Source: Plasmopara viticola (Eukaryota; Oomycota; Peronosporomycetes; Peronosporales; Peronosporaceae). From it: a stretch of 64,000 nt of DNA. Below are positions 22,338 through 33,886 of this stretch, piece by piece. Both the position numbers and the translations under genes were made by a program. The notes under the pieces are model-generated. The model did not search any database and had not been told where the DNA came from. It saw nothing but the letters and a program-made list of their open reading frames with translations. The stretch covers positions 248,001 to 312,000 of the forward strand of contig MBPM02000062.1 of NCBI GenBank assembly GCA_001695595.3, in the 5' to 3' direction. Each line of letters starts with the position of its first letter. Position 1 is the first letter of the stretch.

Positions 22338-23079
22338 AAGCTAAAGAGAGGGGTTCTTTGATCGATTAATCTTGCCATTATATTTATTACAACTGGCAGC
22401 TTTGACCGAAAAAAAGTGGCGAACTACATGCATGTGAAAATTTGTGGGGTAAAGGTATAAAGTTTAGGAGTTATGACATTTCCATGGCTCTGAGAGCAGC
22501 TTTCACGGGCAAGATTATGGCGCAGGAGCATTGGCGACGGGAAGCTGAATCCCCGAAACAGCGTATGATATCTTTTTCTCCAGTAGCGTCTTCATGAGCG
22601 TATGGATGATGCCAAGATAGACTGATTGATCCGGAATTTGACCGGATAGTCGTAAACAACCAAGGTACATAGTGTCGAGGGTGTAAATATATGGACCCCG
22701 AGATGATTACTTTAGCTTGCTCGAGGGTCAAATAATCGTAACACGTCCGCGTTGTACATTCAATAGTACACGAGCGCCATTCAGACCTCGTGGTCTGCAG
22801 CATACTCACGCTCTCGCCGGTCTAACGCCCGATGTTGATGCGCACAAACGGTGCCACGACCGCTTTGGCTAGGATACCAGCGCCTCGAGATTACTGCCAT
22901 CTGCTAGCCCTGCTTCGTGTTCCACTTGAAAGTATGAGGCGGTGATGCAAATTCCTTTATGAATGACGCGACAGATAGCTAAGCTCTCGTTTAGCGATAC
23001 AAAATCGTGAAGTCGCGCTTTAGTTACGTCTTTTGTATTGTTGGCTTATATATAGTGGGCTACGTGGGTGGTTACTTGC
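22338..23079. other. Intergenic, no convincing gene
   Basis: A minus-strand frame from an ATG at 22803 down to 22471 is open for 110 codons with several Cys, but I see no known domain and no signal peptide. I leave it unassigned. Confidence 0.35.
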
Positions 23080-23421
23080 TCAACGCCTCACCGCTGCATG
23101 CGTCGTGCCGTCTTCAAAACCCAAAAGCAACTTGATGAATCTTGTCAAGCGCTGTTTGAGGCCATTGTTATAATACTGAGAATTTATCTTCTTTTCCTTA
23201 GTATGAGGCGTGGCCACGATGTTGTGTGGTACCGCGGGAACCACGTGCATTCGATTTTCTCGGACGTCAAGTGGAGAGACGACAGGATTGGACTCTGTAG
23301 TGCGCAGATTTTTAACGGTACTCGCTGTCCTTAGACCACCATGACCAGAGGCGGCAGTGAAGTCGTCATTGTATGCCAATAGAGTGATCGTGATCGCAAG
23401 GATTGAGTAGAGTTGTTGCAT
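23080..23421 (-). CDS. Candidate secreted RXLR-like effector (GGLR/KNLR variant), 113 aa
   Basis: An ATG at 23421 (minus) opens a protein with a plausible signal peptide at residues 1-25 (a hydrophobic ILAITITLLAY core). Two RXLR-like tetrapeptides follow close together, GGLR at 28-31 and KNLR at 37-40. This is the position where oomycete host-translocated effectors carry RXLR. There is no canonical EER; a weak DVRENR lies at 52-57. The C-terminal part (GLKQRLTRFIKLLLGF) is helical and basic. Downy mildews are known for degenerate motifs such as GXLR or QXLR, so this is a fair candidate. The short length and lack of EER leave room for a truncated or chance frame. Confidence 0.5.
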   Translation of the reverse strand: MQQLYSILAITITLLAYNDDFTAASGHGGLRTASTVKNLRTTESNPVVSPLDVRENRMHVVPAVPHNIVATPHTKEKKINSQYYNNGLKQRLTRFIKLLLGFEDGTTHAAVRR

Positions 23422-25019
23422 TCGTTCTCGGTGCGGGTGACACGACGCAGGTTGCGAAATGCCACAATCGAAGATTTAAGTTCCCACCATGTAGCCACGA
23501 ACCAGCCAGACGGACGGCACATCCTTGTCTGTCATGCCGGATGTTAAACTTCCACAAAAATTGCCTTGTCTGCGAAAGGTGGGTGACTTACATAAATACT
23601 GTCAGGCACAGAATGGTTCTAAGTTTTGCTACTTTGCCGAGGAATTCCGACTCGAGAGTTGCTGCTATACTACTATACCTCGTAGCGTTCGTTTTGTGAT
23701 GTTATTGGACTTATAGTGCGGGGTAAATAAGTCTGGCGACCCATGCAAAGTCATTTTGTTGTAATGTGTCTTGGAGCGAACGTCTGATACGCATTTGAAG
23801 GTTGGCTCTTTTAAGTCACTTAAAGTTGAATCTTCCTTCACACCCAAAGGAACGAAAGGCAGCCTTGCATGAGCATAGATGCTCAACGCGAACAGTAAAT
23901 TTAGTTAGTCTGTGCATTTAAAGTGAAGTGCAGCCAGGAGCGCTTCATAGTCTGGTAAGGCATGTCGCGCTACGCCTACGTGCATCAAAAAATCTCCTTT
24001 TGAGCACCAACATAAAAAAAGACTTTTGCGCCTTCACCTAACAGCTGTCCATTTTTTTAGGACCCGTCACCTTTGTTGGTCATGCTAAAACGAAGCGAGC
24101 AAGAAGAAATACATTTTTTCAATAAGCGGTTATTTACTATTTCTGTTCACAATAGATTGCAAAATATAGGTTTTTTCATTTAATTCTACTAATAAATCTT
24201 TGTATAAATATGCTATAGCCGACTAAAAATGTTTTAAACGTTGCGTGATCTTGTTGTTGTTGAGTCCGAACAAGTCAATAAAAACCTTTGTGAGTCTTCG
24301 TCAACCAGACTTCACTCCATTCGAATCGTTGTCACTTGGCGCTTTTTGATTTTAAACTAGCTATCAGAGTTCATTTTTAAAGACAAGCTCAAGGTGTCAG
24401 TGCACGCCTTTGGAAGAACGAAGCTATTTATTTCGAGCAATATATCAATTTTGAAAGACTTTAGTTAATGTACTCACCACTCTTAATCATACAAAAGCAA
24501 GGAATTTGATGTAAAATTGCGTTCTCGAAAAAAAGTTCATCAGTCCGAAAATTTACTATGGTATTGTGGATTTCGAAAGGACTAAAGCACAACGGATTCT
24601 TTCAGATGATCATTCCATGTAGCTAGCTTGATCAAATTAATGCATAGTGCAGAGCTCATGTCAAGTACTTTCACGTTGCAAATGTATATTTTAGGCGCCT
24701 ACGTCTTCACTGATATGAATGTGCAATTCATTCACCCATCCGATGCTTAAAGTAGCCGTGAGAGCTTACCGCAGCACACAATAAATCCACTCTCTTCGAC
24801 AGGGACACGCGTTTTATGAGACAGTAAGCGCGGTGATCGAGTTCAAAAGGATTACTGGACCACCACGTAAGCCCGCGACGATAAGCGAGATGTGCGCGAC
24901 TGCCGAGTAGGTACGCCAGTGATTTAAGACAAGCGAAATTGACTTGAAAGCAAGAGCGCACAATGACAACGCTCTATGATCGAACGTTGTGTGGCAAATT
25001 ATACTCTTGTCCAAGTTCG
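23422..25019. other. No gene seen
   Basis: AT-rich sequence with only short frames. The last few hundred bases before about 25020 begin to resemble the Copia copy that follows (integrase upstream region). Confidence 0.4.
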
Positions 25020-27450
25020 GCTACGAGAACGTCGTGACCTTCATCAATATAAAGAGCTACTACACAACAGTACAGCCGCTATGACATCCCGTAAGCGCCT
25101 GCGAAGCTCCATGCTAAGTTCAAGACCAGTCAAGATGCTTTAGATCAAAATTGGCAGCGACTTCAGGAACGAGGCAATGAGAGCCTTTTGCAAGAGTAGC
25201 CTTATATAGCAACAGCTCTGGGCACCAAGTAGAACGGCATTGTATAACAAATCGGACGCTGGTCGATATAACGCGGTGCATGCTGAAGGGAAGCGGCCTC
25301 GACAAGTTGTATCGGTGCGTTGCTATCGTGACAGCGGCATACAGTCGCAATCTGTTACCAGACTAGTTTATCTCGGATGATGTTCAGGCGTAAGCCGCAT
25401 CTGTAGCACATAGGGTATTAAAAACCGTGTGATACGCCCACATCGCGAACAAAAATCGCTAGGATTTAGATAGGCGTATTGAACTACGAGCGCGTACGGC
25501 GGATCGATCGTTATCTCAAGAAACGCGGCGTTTTTAGATTAATTTGTCGCAAAGGAGGAGGAACGGTGGCGATTGGCGATTTTGAGAGCCCGATATATAT
25601 AATCGTTCGTCACCAAAACAGAAGTTCTCCATCGGCACGACCACGCCAGCCTTTGGCTAAAGGACACGATAGTTTGATTATTTCTTTGCCAGCACGAGTG
25701 TCGTACACACCAGAGAGAGGCGGTGAAGAAAAATAGGCGGTGCGTAGCACTCGCAAAAAGCGCTGCATGGGGGACTACAAGCAAAGGTTCTTACGTCTAC
25801 AATGCAGAGAGTTCAGCTGGACGACCATAAATACAGCTATGGCCCACTTTGCTATTCAGCACAAATGCGAGCGTGCAACTTCATTACAGAGTGACGAAGA
25901 GCAAAAATAAGAAACATGGCTGAGCGTGATAAAGACCGAGGTGAATTCGCTAGGGAGCCTCAAGATATCGGCACTCGTCAACACACCTCCGAACAAGAAA
26001 GCAGTCAGCTGCAAGTGGGTGTTGGTAACAAGCGTATTCGGATCGGCAAAATTACATTCAAGATCCAGCGGGCTGATAGCGAAGGGATCACGCAGTGCTC
26101 GGGAAGCGAACACACGTTTGCCCCAGAGGCGCACTTATTACGTTGTTAAAATTCGCGGCTGTTAAAGATTTAGGGCTGAAGAGTTTTAAAAAGAACACGG
26201 CGTTTCTCTATGGCAAAGCTGACGAAGTGATTCTCACGAACCAGCCAGACAAATAAAAAAGCAGGCTTAATCGACAATTAAGTGTCTGTAATAAGGCGCT
26301 ATACGGGAGCATAAATGCGCGGCTATGGAACGACAAGCTGAAACAGCCCCTCAAGGACCAACGCTTTGAGCGCTTGGCAACAGATGTGCGCGCTTTATCC
26401 GCTTGTCTAGCAGCTTTTACAGCATCATTGTCGTCAACGTGGATGGCTTGATGCAACTGCGTTCAGAATCAAAGCGGCGAGCAGACAAACTGTCTGTAAG
26501 AAATCCAATGTATGCGGGATGATCAATTGACCAGCGTGCGTACATCGAATGACTCGCGGAAAGGTTCAGCGCACGACTACAAGGACGTGCATACGCCGGC
26601 GGGCAGCAATCTGAAGCTCACGAAAAAGGCTAAGGACGAAAAATTTGTGCCCAAGTGTATCGCAAGCTTTTTGAAGCTCGGATGTACGACGCTTCATACA
26701 TACGTCTAATGATTTTGTTTGCTGTGGGAGGAGTAGCCATGTTTGGCAAATACTACAGCAAGTTTCGCAAGGTAGTGAAGCAGAATTGAGTATTGTAAAT
26801 GACTCAAGATTCCGGGATTGGCTCGTTTGCGCTAGTGAGGGAGAATTTACTGGTCTACGGAGGTGGGTTGGACAAATAATCTTGATTCGAATTGCTCGAG
26901 GAATTTCTCACCGAAAGCGTGGCCTTGTGGAAGACTTATTGTCAGCAAATGATTGCACTATGGTGAAGTACATGAATATCCACAATGCTATTTGAGGAGC
27001 GATCTGGCTGCATCGCATTCCCTAGGATCTGGGCTACGGCGGGAATGCTGTTAAAGTGGTTCATTAAATGCATCGCACTATCTAAAATTCTTGCGAGCCG
27101 CCCTTCAAGCACACCGAGATCGACTATGATGGAAAGGACGTATCTTTGGCCGTACATCATCCCGGCACTTCAAAAGAGCGAATGTAAGCTTACTTGTGAC
27201 TTAATTTTGTCTGCGCTTCTTAACGCGAAGAGGTAAAGCTTGGTACGATCGAGTTTGATAACAAATCAACAAACGAGATGGCTGCAGATACCAAGGCGCT
27301 ACAAAATCAAGCCGACAAACTTCATCTCAGGGATAAACAGATCATTGATGACATCGAATGAGGCGTGACTTGCTTATAAAAGACGTCTTTAGTGGTGTAA
27401 TACGCAGCTACGACTAATATTAAATCGTCATTTAGGACGAGGAAGAGTTA
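25020..27450 (+). mobile_element. Degenerate Ty1/Copia retrotransposon, copy B (inverted partner of copy A)
   Basis: On the plus strand an integrase remnant lies at about 25050-25370 (frames giving EMTRCMLKGSGLDKLYR-like residues). RT follows at 25926-26165 (NTPPNKKAVSCKWVLVTS) and about 26200-26460 (FLYGKADEVILTNQPDK, then a degraded active site reading IVVNVDGLM instead of YVDD). A YKDVHTPAGSNLKLTKK segment lies at 26570-26625 and tail remnants extend to about 27450. Stops and frameshifts are frequent. It mirrors copy A at 4949-7400 and is part of the large inverted duplication. Confidence 0.8.
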
Positions 27451-30240
27451 TAACACGACTTGTTGTAGCCTGACAAGACTATTTGCTAATGCAATGGCGC
27501 TGAAGTCGGCTTTGATTGATAAACAAATTTAAGCAACGATCGCAATTGCTAATACAAGACGTGAAAATTCAATGATTTGACCGTCGCTTTTTAAAACTGT
27601 GAAGTGGCCCGCAATGTGAACTCAGCGAAAACATTGTCGACCAAGTGTGGAACCCGGCAATGCGGCCAAGTAAAAAAAAAAAAAATCTGGTAGCTGGTCT
27701 TACTGTCCCAAGCTTTAAAGGGAAATGGCTAATGGTGGGCAGTATTATCAAAAAGAACCAAGCGGAAATGACCGATTGTTCAAAGGGTTGACTTGTGGCT
27801 AAGGAATTTGCTGAAGCTTTAAGTTGGCTACTGACTTCTTTGCGTTGGCTGTGTAATTTTACGTCGATAAGGATTTTGCTCAGTCTTATCAACATAGTAC
27901 AGCAGGACTGTTAATAGTCGTGGAAGAAGCTTCTTTGAAGGTCGATTGTCGGACGAGGCCTTGGTGGCGAGCGGGACGAAGTGGTGGAGGAGAAGGAAAG
28001 TGATATTGAATTGAGAGTGCTTATGGATTTTTGTCTTACTACAGCCTGACTGTTAGCTCCCAGCCGGCTACTACTATCATCCTAAAGGCTATCATTTTTT
28101 TAGTCCATCTAGCTTTTTACACACCCCGGATAATTTTCAGCCAAACGGTCTCTTGAATCCTAATGATTATAACACTCGTGGACCTTGCTTCTGGTCTGAA
28201 ACTACGTGATCGCCTATTACAATGGATCTAACCGATACATGTGAACTTATGGCGTAACGGCGGTTACCGGCAAACTTGCCGGTGACGACAATCACGCCAC
28301 ACGGAATTCAATAAAAAACATCCGAGCTGCGCCTGCTATCTCAAATGCCCACTCTGAGATTAAGAGAAGTCTAAGATACCGTCACACGGTAGGACCAAGC
28401 TGTCTCTAGCGCGGAATGCTGGTAGCAATCCGACCCATATTGGGACCGAATTTCGTACCCCTCATTACACTATGGTTTTTTTTGGTCAGTAGGGCGCCCC
28501 CCACCCAACCCTATTATAGCCCAATCCGGATCAAGTTGGCAGGGCAGTCACACACTTGTACACTTAAGTGACCTATCTCCGGCTGCCTTAATTCGGATCA
28601 TATGGGTATCGAACCAGGTACCTCCCGGTGTTGGGTCAAACGGCTAACCGCTCGAGCCACTGGGTCGGTCTCTGAGGTCTAGAGCAGCTGCTGCAGTAAA
28701 TCATATTGATGGTAGATATATCCTGAAGCCGACATCCAAATAGATGCCTGTCCGATCGCTGCATCCACACTCAGTGCAGAAACATGATATTTGTGGTTCT
28801 CTTCGCTGAGATACGGTCTTCGCAAGGAACAACTATGAGCTGCTTAGATTAGCGAGGCCATTTCGACATGACGGACTTAGCTCACGTAAAGTACGTAAAC
28901 AACATGTAATTTAAGCAAGATGTATCTACTGGAAGTGTATGCGTAAATTATAGATTTTGCAGAAGGTTGACTCGAATTTACAATCGCCAGTACATCCGGA
29001 TCTGTTCCGGTTTCTGTAGGCTACTTCACGTACGATAAGTCTGCGAAATTACTTTAAACCATCACATGTTTGGGCAGGTAAGCTGATAAAGCGCAGAGCA
29101 GTGTAAGGCTTTTTAATTAATCACTTCAAAGTATATGTCTTTCCCGATAGCAATTTTGTTTCAGTCTTCTTGTCTTAGAGGACTCTTTGTTATCGTCGCT
29201 ACAGCTTTACACTGTTTAACTGAAGTGACGATGGTAATGTATTTACGTCGGATAAGATGGTGAGCTTCTGCAAGAGCCGCACCTTCGTGTAAGCCTTCGT
29301 ACACTTTTTAGCGAATTAAACTCGCCGAGCAATGCTGGCTGAATGTGCGCGCTGCATGTCGGCACGTGCTTCTATGGCTAGGTGGTAAGGGGGGACAGTG
29401 GTTCGCTCTCGTGCAAGGGTTGCTCTACACGTTCCGTCAACAGTGACATGTCGCCGCATCAAGTCTGAACTACTGCTAACGACCTTGGTCGCCATGCACA
29501 TCCGACGGCTTCGCAGCAAAAACGCACTAAGTGAACGATCGAGTAGTAAGTAAATTAGGTGAAGCACAAGGAAGCGTATCGTTTCGAGTACTTCAAGAGC
29601 GGTGGTATGCGGATTCGCCGTGATGTATTCATCAAAGACGTTTTTGACGGAAGGAGTCGCAGCTATGACAAAATCTTAATCGTCATCTAAGGCGATGAAG
29701 AACCGAAACATGGTTTGACCTAGCCTGATAGTACTTCTTGCAAATACGAAATCGCTGTATTCGGCCTTGGCTTTGAGAATTTTCAGGCAAACGATATCAG
29801 CGAACGCAATTGCTAAAGAAGCGTGAAGACACACCGACTTTGTACATCAAATAGTGATGTTGCAGATCCGCGTAGGAGGTTCATGGTTTGCGTACGTACC
29901 AAGTGAAGCAAATGGATGGGCTATTGATTGGTGTAGGGGCACCAGTAGGGTGCATGAATTTACTTCCTGCCGTGGCTATAATTAATCGTGGCTGGTAACC
30001 GTACAAGGCTCACCAAAACCTTATTTTCCTGTTAGTCACCTCTCCCTCCTTACGACGACCTTCCTTTTTGCATGTTACTTTCAGTTTTTGTAACATCCTT
30101 TTTTATTGCAATCCTGGCCCAATGCCGTCTTTGACTTAGCTCCGAACACTCCATGATAAAAAGTTCGTCACGCGCTAACAGTGTTTTAAGTGTTAAGTCG
30201 GAGCACTAATGGAAGGCAAAGCGCCAAAGGCGGCAGTTAA
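27451..30240 (+). repeat. Degenerate retroelement-derived repeat, copy 2 (inverted relative to copies 1 and 3)
   Basis: Landmarks shared with 2680-4660 and 36130-37980 appear in reverse. GCAGTAAATCATATTGATG is at about 28694-28712, AAATGGATGGGCTATTGATT near 29910, and GGCACCAGTAGGGTG near 29940. The SINE at 28359-28669 interrupts it. A long A run lies at 27669-27683. No frame is open for long. Confidence 0.6.
28359..28669 (-). mobile_element. tRNA-derived SINE, about 311 bp, with 7 bp target-site duplication
   Basis: On the minus strand the element begins with a tRNA-like head. The A box TGGCTCGAGCGG is the reverse complement of 28648-28659, and the B box GGTTCGATACC of 28605-28615. This is RNA polymerase III promoter spacing. 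A non-tRNA body and tail follow to 28359. The flanks carry CTCTGAG at 28352-28358 and 28670-28676. The two paralogous repeats (about 4110 and about 37360) lack the insert and show the uninterrupted site, so the boundaries rest on a direct comparison. Confidence 0.85.
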
Positions 30241-31348
30241 GGCATTTATAGTAAAGCCTCATCAACAGCTACAGTGATTAAGACGACAAATCTATAAAAA
30301 GACGACAGCTCTATATTTACTGCAGCCTTTTCCAGTAAATGCTTTTGCTGCCGTCTACCAATGTAATATATTGTGAAGGAAAACACGCTAAAATGCGAGA
30401 TGAAGAATATGTGGGCTCTTATAAAGTGTACAATTACTCGGCTGCCGTAATTGCAATGTTGTTTTGTATTAACCCGTACATGAGTTTGCGTCAACACATT
30501 AAGTTAAGGCGTTAAAACAGCAGCCACTGGTCGTGATGTTCGCGCTACGATAATGATAAGTCGTACCATGCAGATGAAATGTTATAGTGCCTGCATAGAT
30601 CAAATCTTACTCTTTTCCTTGATTTTCGCTATCCGCGAAAGCGAAAATATTGCGCATGTTTAAATTTCAGCAGCAAAACCAATGCATGGGTTGTAGCGAT
30701 ATCGAACGCAGGCTGCCTGCCGGTAGTATCAGCGCCAGAATTTGGCACCAGCTTTGTCATCTGATGATGAAATTAGTTTAATAGGTGAGGAAGTGCGACA
30801 TCGAGAAGAGGTGAGAGGTGTACGATTCCAGCAGATTGGGAACAGAATGTTTGAGGAGCAGCCGTCCTGTACGAGTAGAAGTGGCCTTAGTTGGGATAGG
30901 AACAGCGCCGCAGCCATCCATTCTTTGAAGACTTGAACGCCTTCTCAACCGTCTATTTGACCAAACACCTTTCACAGTTTCACCCTTTTCACAAGATAGA
31001 GCTTGAGGCGGACACGACAAAGGTTGCTCTTAAATTTCTTTTCGCAGCAATCACAAGTTTGTGGTGCCAATTGCGGGATAACCGACACTAAAGACAAGTG
31101 CTACACTAATACTTTACCTCTCTCGCAACCTTTGCCGGCGAAGGAAGAGAACTGCGATAAAGGGGCGGGTTGCAGTGCAAAATGCGATCCGATAAGTGGA
31201 AAAGCGTCTATTAAGTCGAGCTAAAAAGCTCAAAGTTGACACTTGAAGTCAATCTCGAGCAGCCGGTAGCTCATCTTGCTGCCCTAAGAGTAGCAGATTA
31301 GCCAGCGGCTGGTCACATGGTGATTGCAAACACTGATGGCTAGACAAC
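30241..31348. other. Spacer between repeat and synthase gene; no clear gene
   Basis: 30241-30640 mirrors 2230-2660. 30640-31348 has no partner in the left block. It has short plus-strand frames (30742-30936; 31003-31224 with a Cys-rich CGANCGITDTKDKC run), and stretches between them read like protein (TVYLTKHLSQFHPFHKIELE near 30950), which may be a decayed gene. I do not recognise it. Confidence 0.4.
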
Positions 31349-32932
31349 TCACGTGGGTACGGTTCCTCTTGAAGCATGAACGACGCTCGCAGCCTCTAAA
31401 GCGTGCTCAAAATCCTTCCAAAGCACTTCACATTCCTCCTGGCCAATCGAGATGCGAATGAGGTTTCGATCGACACCACATGACTCGACAAAGTCCAACT
31501 CGCAATAATGGGCAAGCAGCGCGTATGGACACGATAGCGTAAAATTCGTACCAAGACTCGGTCCTTTGGCCGTCGTCAACGCATTATAAAACGCTCGAGC
31601 TGGCTCAATACCACCGTGCAAAACAATCGAAAAAAGCGGTCCATAGTGAGGTTTCTCCTTGTCAATTGACGAATTCAAGAATGGATCGTAGAGATTCATG
31701 ACATTGTCATTTGTCGGATAAAACACGTTTTGGACCAAGTCATGTTTCTGCAATTGCCGCACAATCTCCGCAGTCGTAGCATTTGTTTTTATTAAACGCG
31801 TATCAAGGTCTTGCGACTGCTCTAACAAAATCTTCACGTCATCTTCGACAAGAAACGAATCTTTCTCCAGATCGAAAACCGTTTCAAGTTCTTTGATCAT
31901 ACGACTCGTAGGGTTCAACACTACGCTTCCTCCCATCACATTGCTCGATCCACTGAAAATCTTGGATAAACTGGTCACAACCAAGTCTGCACAACCATGT
32001 TTCATTGTGTTGACATTGTACGAGCCAATGGTATCGTCGACAATCAATACGGCATCGTTCTCATGCGCACATTTGGCCAGTCGCTTTAGATCTGCCATCG
32101 AAAGCAACGGATTGCTTGGAAACTCCGTCCAGATGCCAAGAATCTTTTCGTTGGCTACAATACTTTCCACTTGTACCATTTCTTGTTCTCCGCATGTAGG
32201 GAAAAAGTGTACCCCTTGAGGACACCATTCTTTTCGGGCCAACATCTTTAGTGTGTCAACATATGGAAACCCGATTAGAATACTCTTCAAGTTCTTGCCA
32301 CGAAGTGCTTGCAATAATCTTAGAGTTGCAAAGATTGCACCCATTCCAGTAGGGTAGAGAGACACTTTGTCGCTATCGGCAGAGGAAAGATAGAGCTGAG
32401 CAATGCGCTGTCGGAGCGCCAAGTGGCTGTCGGTCTGGTTGATGGCAGGACCTTTGACTTCCTCGTCACCTTGAAGCACTTGCAGTAATTTCAAAGCATG
32501 ACGGGAAGACACAATCTCTCCCGAGTGTTGCCAATATTGCTTGGCGGTCGAGCTGATTTGGTGTGGAAACCGCACGACGTAAATCGCGTTTTTGACACTA
32601 TGGATAGTGACCTCGTGCTTTTGAATCACATCGGAATTGCTTGCAACTAGAAAGGATTGTAGCCGCTTTGCCACGTCAAAAGTAGGAGCGACCATAACTT
32701 CCCATTGGCCATTGTCGTCGTGAGGAACCAAGTGTTTTAAAGTAGCAGTCTGTAGCGCCAGCACCAGTGGATGGCGAAAGAAACGAGGGTAGCCGCAAGC
32801 CATGGCGGTTAATACTTTTAAATCACCTTCTTCGTATCCCACAACGTCATCCCATTGTGGCATGGACACGGAGATGGCGTTAGGGTCGCGAGGCGGTAGC
32901 GACGTACCCAGGGGTTGTGACATTATTGACAT
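31349..32932 (-). CDS. Cystathionine gamma-synthase-like PLP enzyme (STR2/MetB family)
   Basis: The frame is intact, 527 residues from the ATG at 32932; an in-frame ATG three codons on is equally possible. The fold-type I PLP enzyme features of the Cys/Met metabolism family are present: YPTGMGAIFATLRLL at about 193-207 (cofactor phosphate loop), the aspartate in LIVDDTIGSY (about 296-305), and SLSKIFSGSSNVMGGSV with the Schiff-base lysine at about 324. The long N-terminal region before the catalytic domain matches fungal STR2-type cystathionine gamma-synthases (yeast STR2 about 640 residues) rather than shorter bacterial MetB. The expected reaction joins cysteine with an activated homoserine to make cystathionine on the way to methionine. 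It is divergent from a decayed neighbour at 33053. One pseudogene copy (1063-2213) and one fragment (41428-41762) exist in the window. Confidence 0.9.
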   Translation of the reverse strand: MSIMSQPLGTSLPPRDPNAISVSMPQWDDVVGYEEGDLKVLTAMACGYPRFFRHPLVLALQTATLKHLVPHDDNGQWEVMVAPTFDVAKRLQSFLVASNSDVIQKHEVTIHSVKNAIYVVRFPHQISSTAKQYWQHSGEIVSSRHALKLLQVLQGDEEVKGPAINQTDSHLALRQRIAQLYLSSADSDKVSLYPTGMGAIFATLRLLQALRGKNLKSILIGFPYVDTLKMLARKEWCPQGVHFFPTCGEQEMVQVESIVANEKILGIWTEFPSNPLLSMADLKRLAKCAHENDAVLIVDDTIGSYNVNTMKHGCADLVVTSLSKIFSGSSNVMGGSVVLNPTSRMIKELETVFDLEKDSFLVEDDVKILLEQSQDLDTRLIKTNATTAEIVRQLQKHDLVQNVFYPTNDNVMNLYDPFLNSSIDKEKPHYGPLFSIVLHGGIEPARAFYNALTTAKGPSLGTNFTLSCPYALLAHYCELDFVESCGVDRNLIRISIGQEECEVLWKDFEHALEAASVVHASRGTVPT

Positions 32933-33052
32933 TAAGATGGTGGAGATTTCGTAAATGAGCTCTTTGATTTGCTGGCTGGAATTTGTGCCTCACAAATACC
33001 CAAATTTTCTCACAAGACTCTTTTTTATTTAAATTTAACGACCTCTCCATTG

Positions 33053-33394
33053 ATGGATGGCAACATTGTGTCGCTGCAGTGTTTTTGGTTGGGTGACAAA
33101 CAGGTGAAACATGTGGTGTCAGCATTGGAACGGACGCTCATAGTGGTGCAGGCGTCTCGAAACATGCACGAGTCGCTGATGTTGAACGAATCAGACCAAG
33201 TGCAAGCGTCTTTCCGCCAATTAGGCGAGTCTTGTCACCAAATCGGTCCGCTACTGCAGCTTTTGCATCACACAATGATTGCAACGTCCTCAACTAGAGC
33301 ACCATAAGTGGCAATGGGTCTGACGGTGGGTGCTCAAACAGAGGCAAAGGCAGCACCGACAGTCTCTGCGTCCACAACGACAAGTCGGTGAGTA
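33053..33394 (+). pseudogene. Truncated paralogue of the left-edge gene
   Basis: It matches codons about 10-130 of the gene at 939-1: KQVKHVV, ALERTL, QASRN, SLMLNESDQVQASFRQLGES and LLHHTM are shared. The 5' end has lost bases, so the first residues are out of frame. A stop (TAA after STRAP) lies at 33305-33307. Homology continues past the stop as AMGLTVGAQTEAKAAPT up to about 33394 and then ends abruptly. The divergent arrangement with the synthase gene is kept. Confidence 0.85.
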
Positions 33395-33578
33395 GTAAGT
33401 ATTTTAATTTCGTTAATTCATTAATAGTCAAGAACAGGTTTGATCATTTTTGATAAGAAAAATTACAGAATCATCAAAGAGGTACAGCCAACGTCATTTC
33501 GGCTCAAGTACGCAATGTTTTTACTATATAGTACATCATTGCTGTCTCTGAGGGTGTGTGGGGATACGCTAGATGCTC

Positions 33579-33836
33579 TTATCTGCGAAGAAGAGCGGAC
33601 GGTGTGGCGTACGGGCAGAGCAAATTCGGTACACGCATAAATACAATTTCTATGGAACGCTCTGGTAGCCCTACAGCATTACCCACAAGTGACACCAAGG
33701 TTATGGTATCTTTCGTGATGGCTAAAGGTGTTTCTTGGACTCCGACGCTGTCTTCGGCAATAACTGCGAGAGATAGGAGAATGCCCACCACGATGAGAAA
33801 CCAAAGAAGGACTCGTGTGATGATAGCTCTACACAA
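33579..33836 (-). pseudogene. Possible decayed secreted-protein (effector-like) remnant
   Basis: An open minus-strand frame of 85 codons starts with a strong hydrophobic segment (RVLLWFLIVVGILLSLAVIA) followed by EDSV, which looks like a signal peptide with its cleavage region. There is no ATG: the frame opens with TTG, and a TAA lies three codons further upstream. About 50 residues after the signal, VFMR occupies a place where an RXLR motif could have stood. It lies 50 bp downstream of the CRN-like frame on the same strand. I regard it as a remnant of an effector-type gene. Confidence 0.35.
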
Positions 33837-33886
33837 ACACAGGGTTTAGCATGCTGAGTTTTCAAAAAAATCAGATGGAAGCGCAA

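Noticed and set aside
22471..22803. A 110-codon minus-strand frame with several Cys
   Set aside because: No domain, no signal peptide, no homologue I recognise; adjacent frames look equally protein-like, so I would not call a gene.
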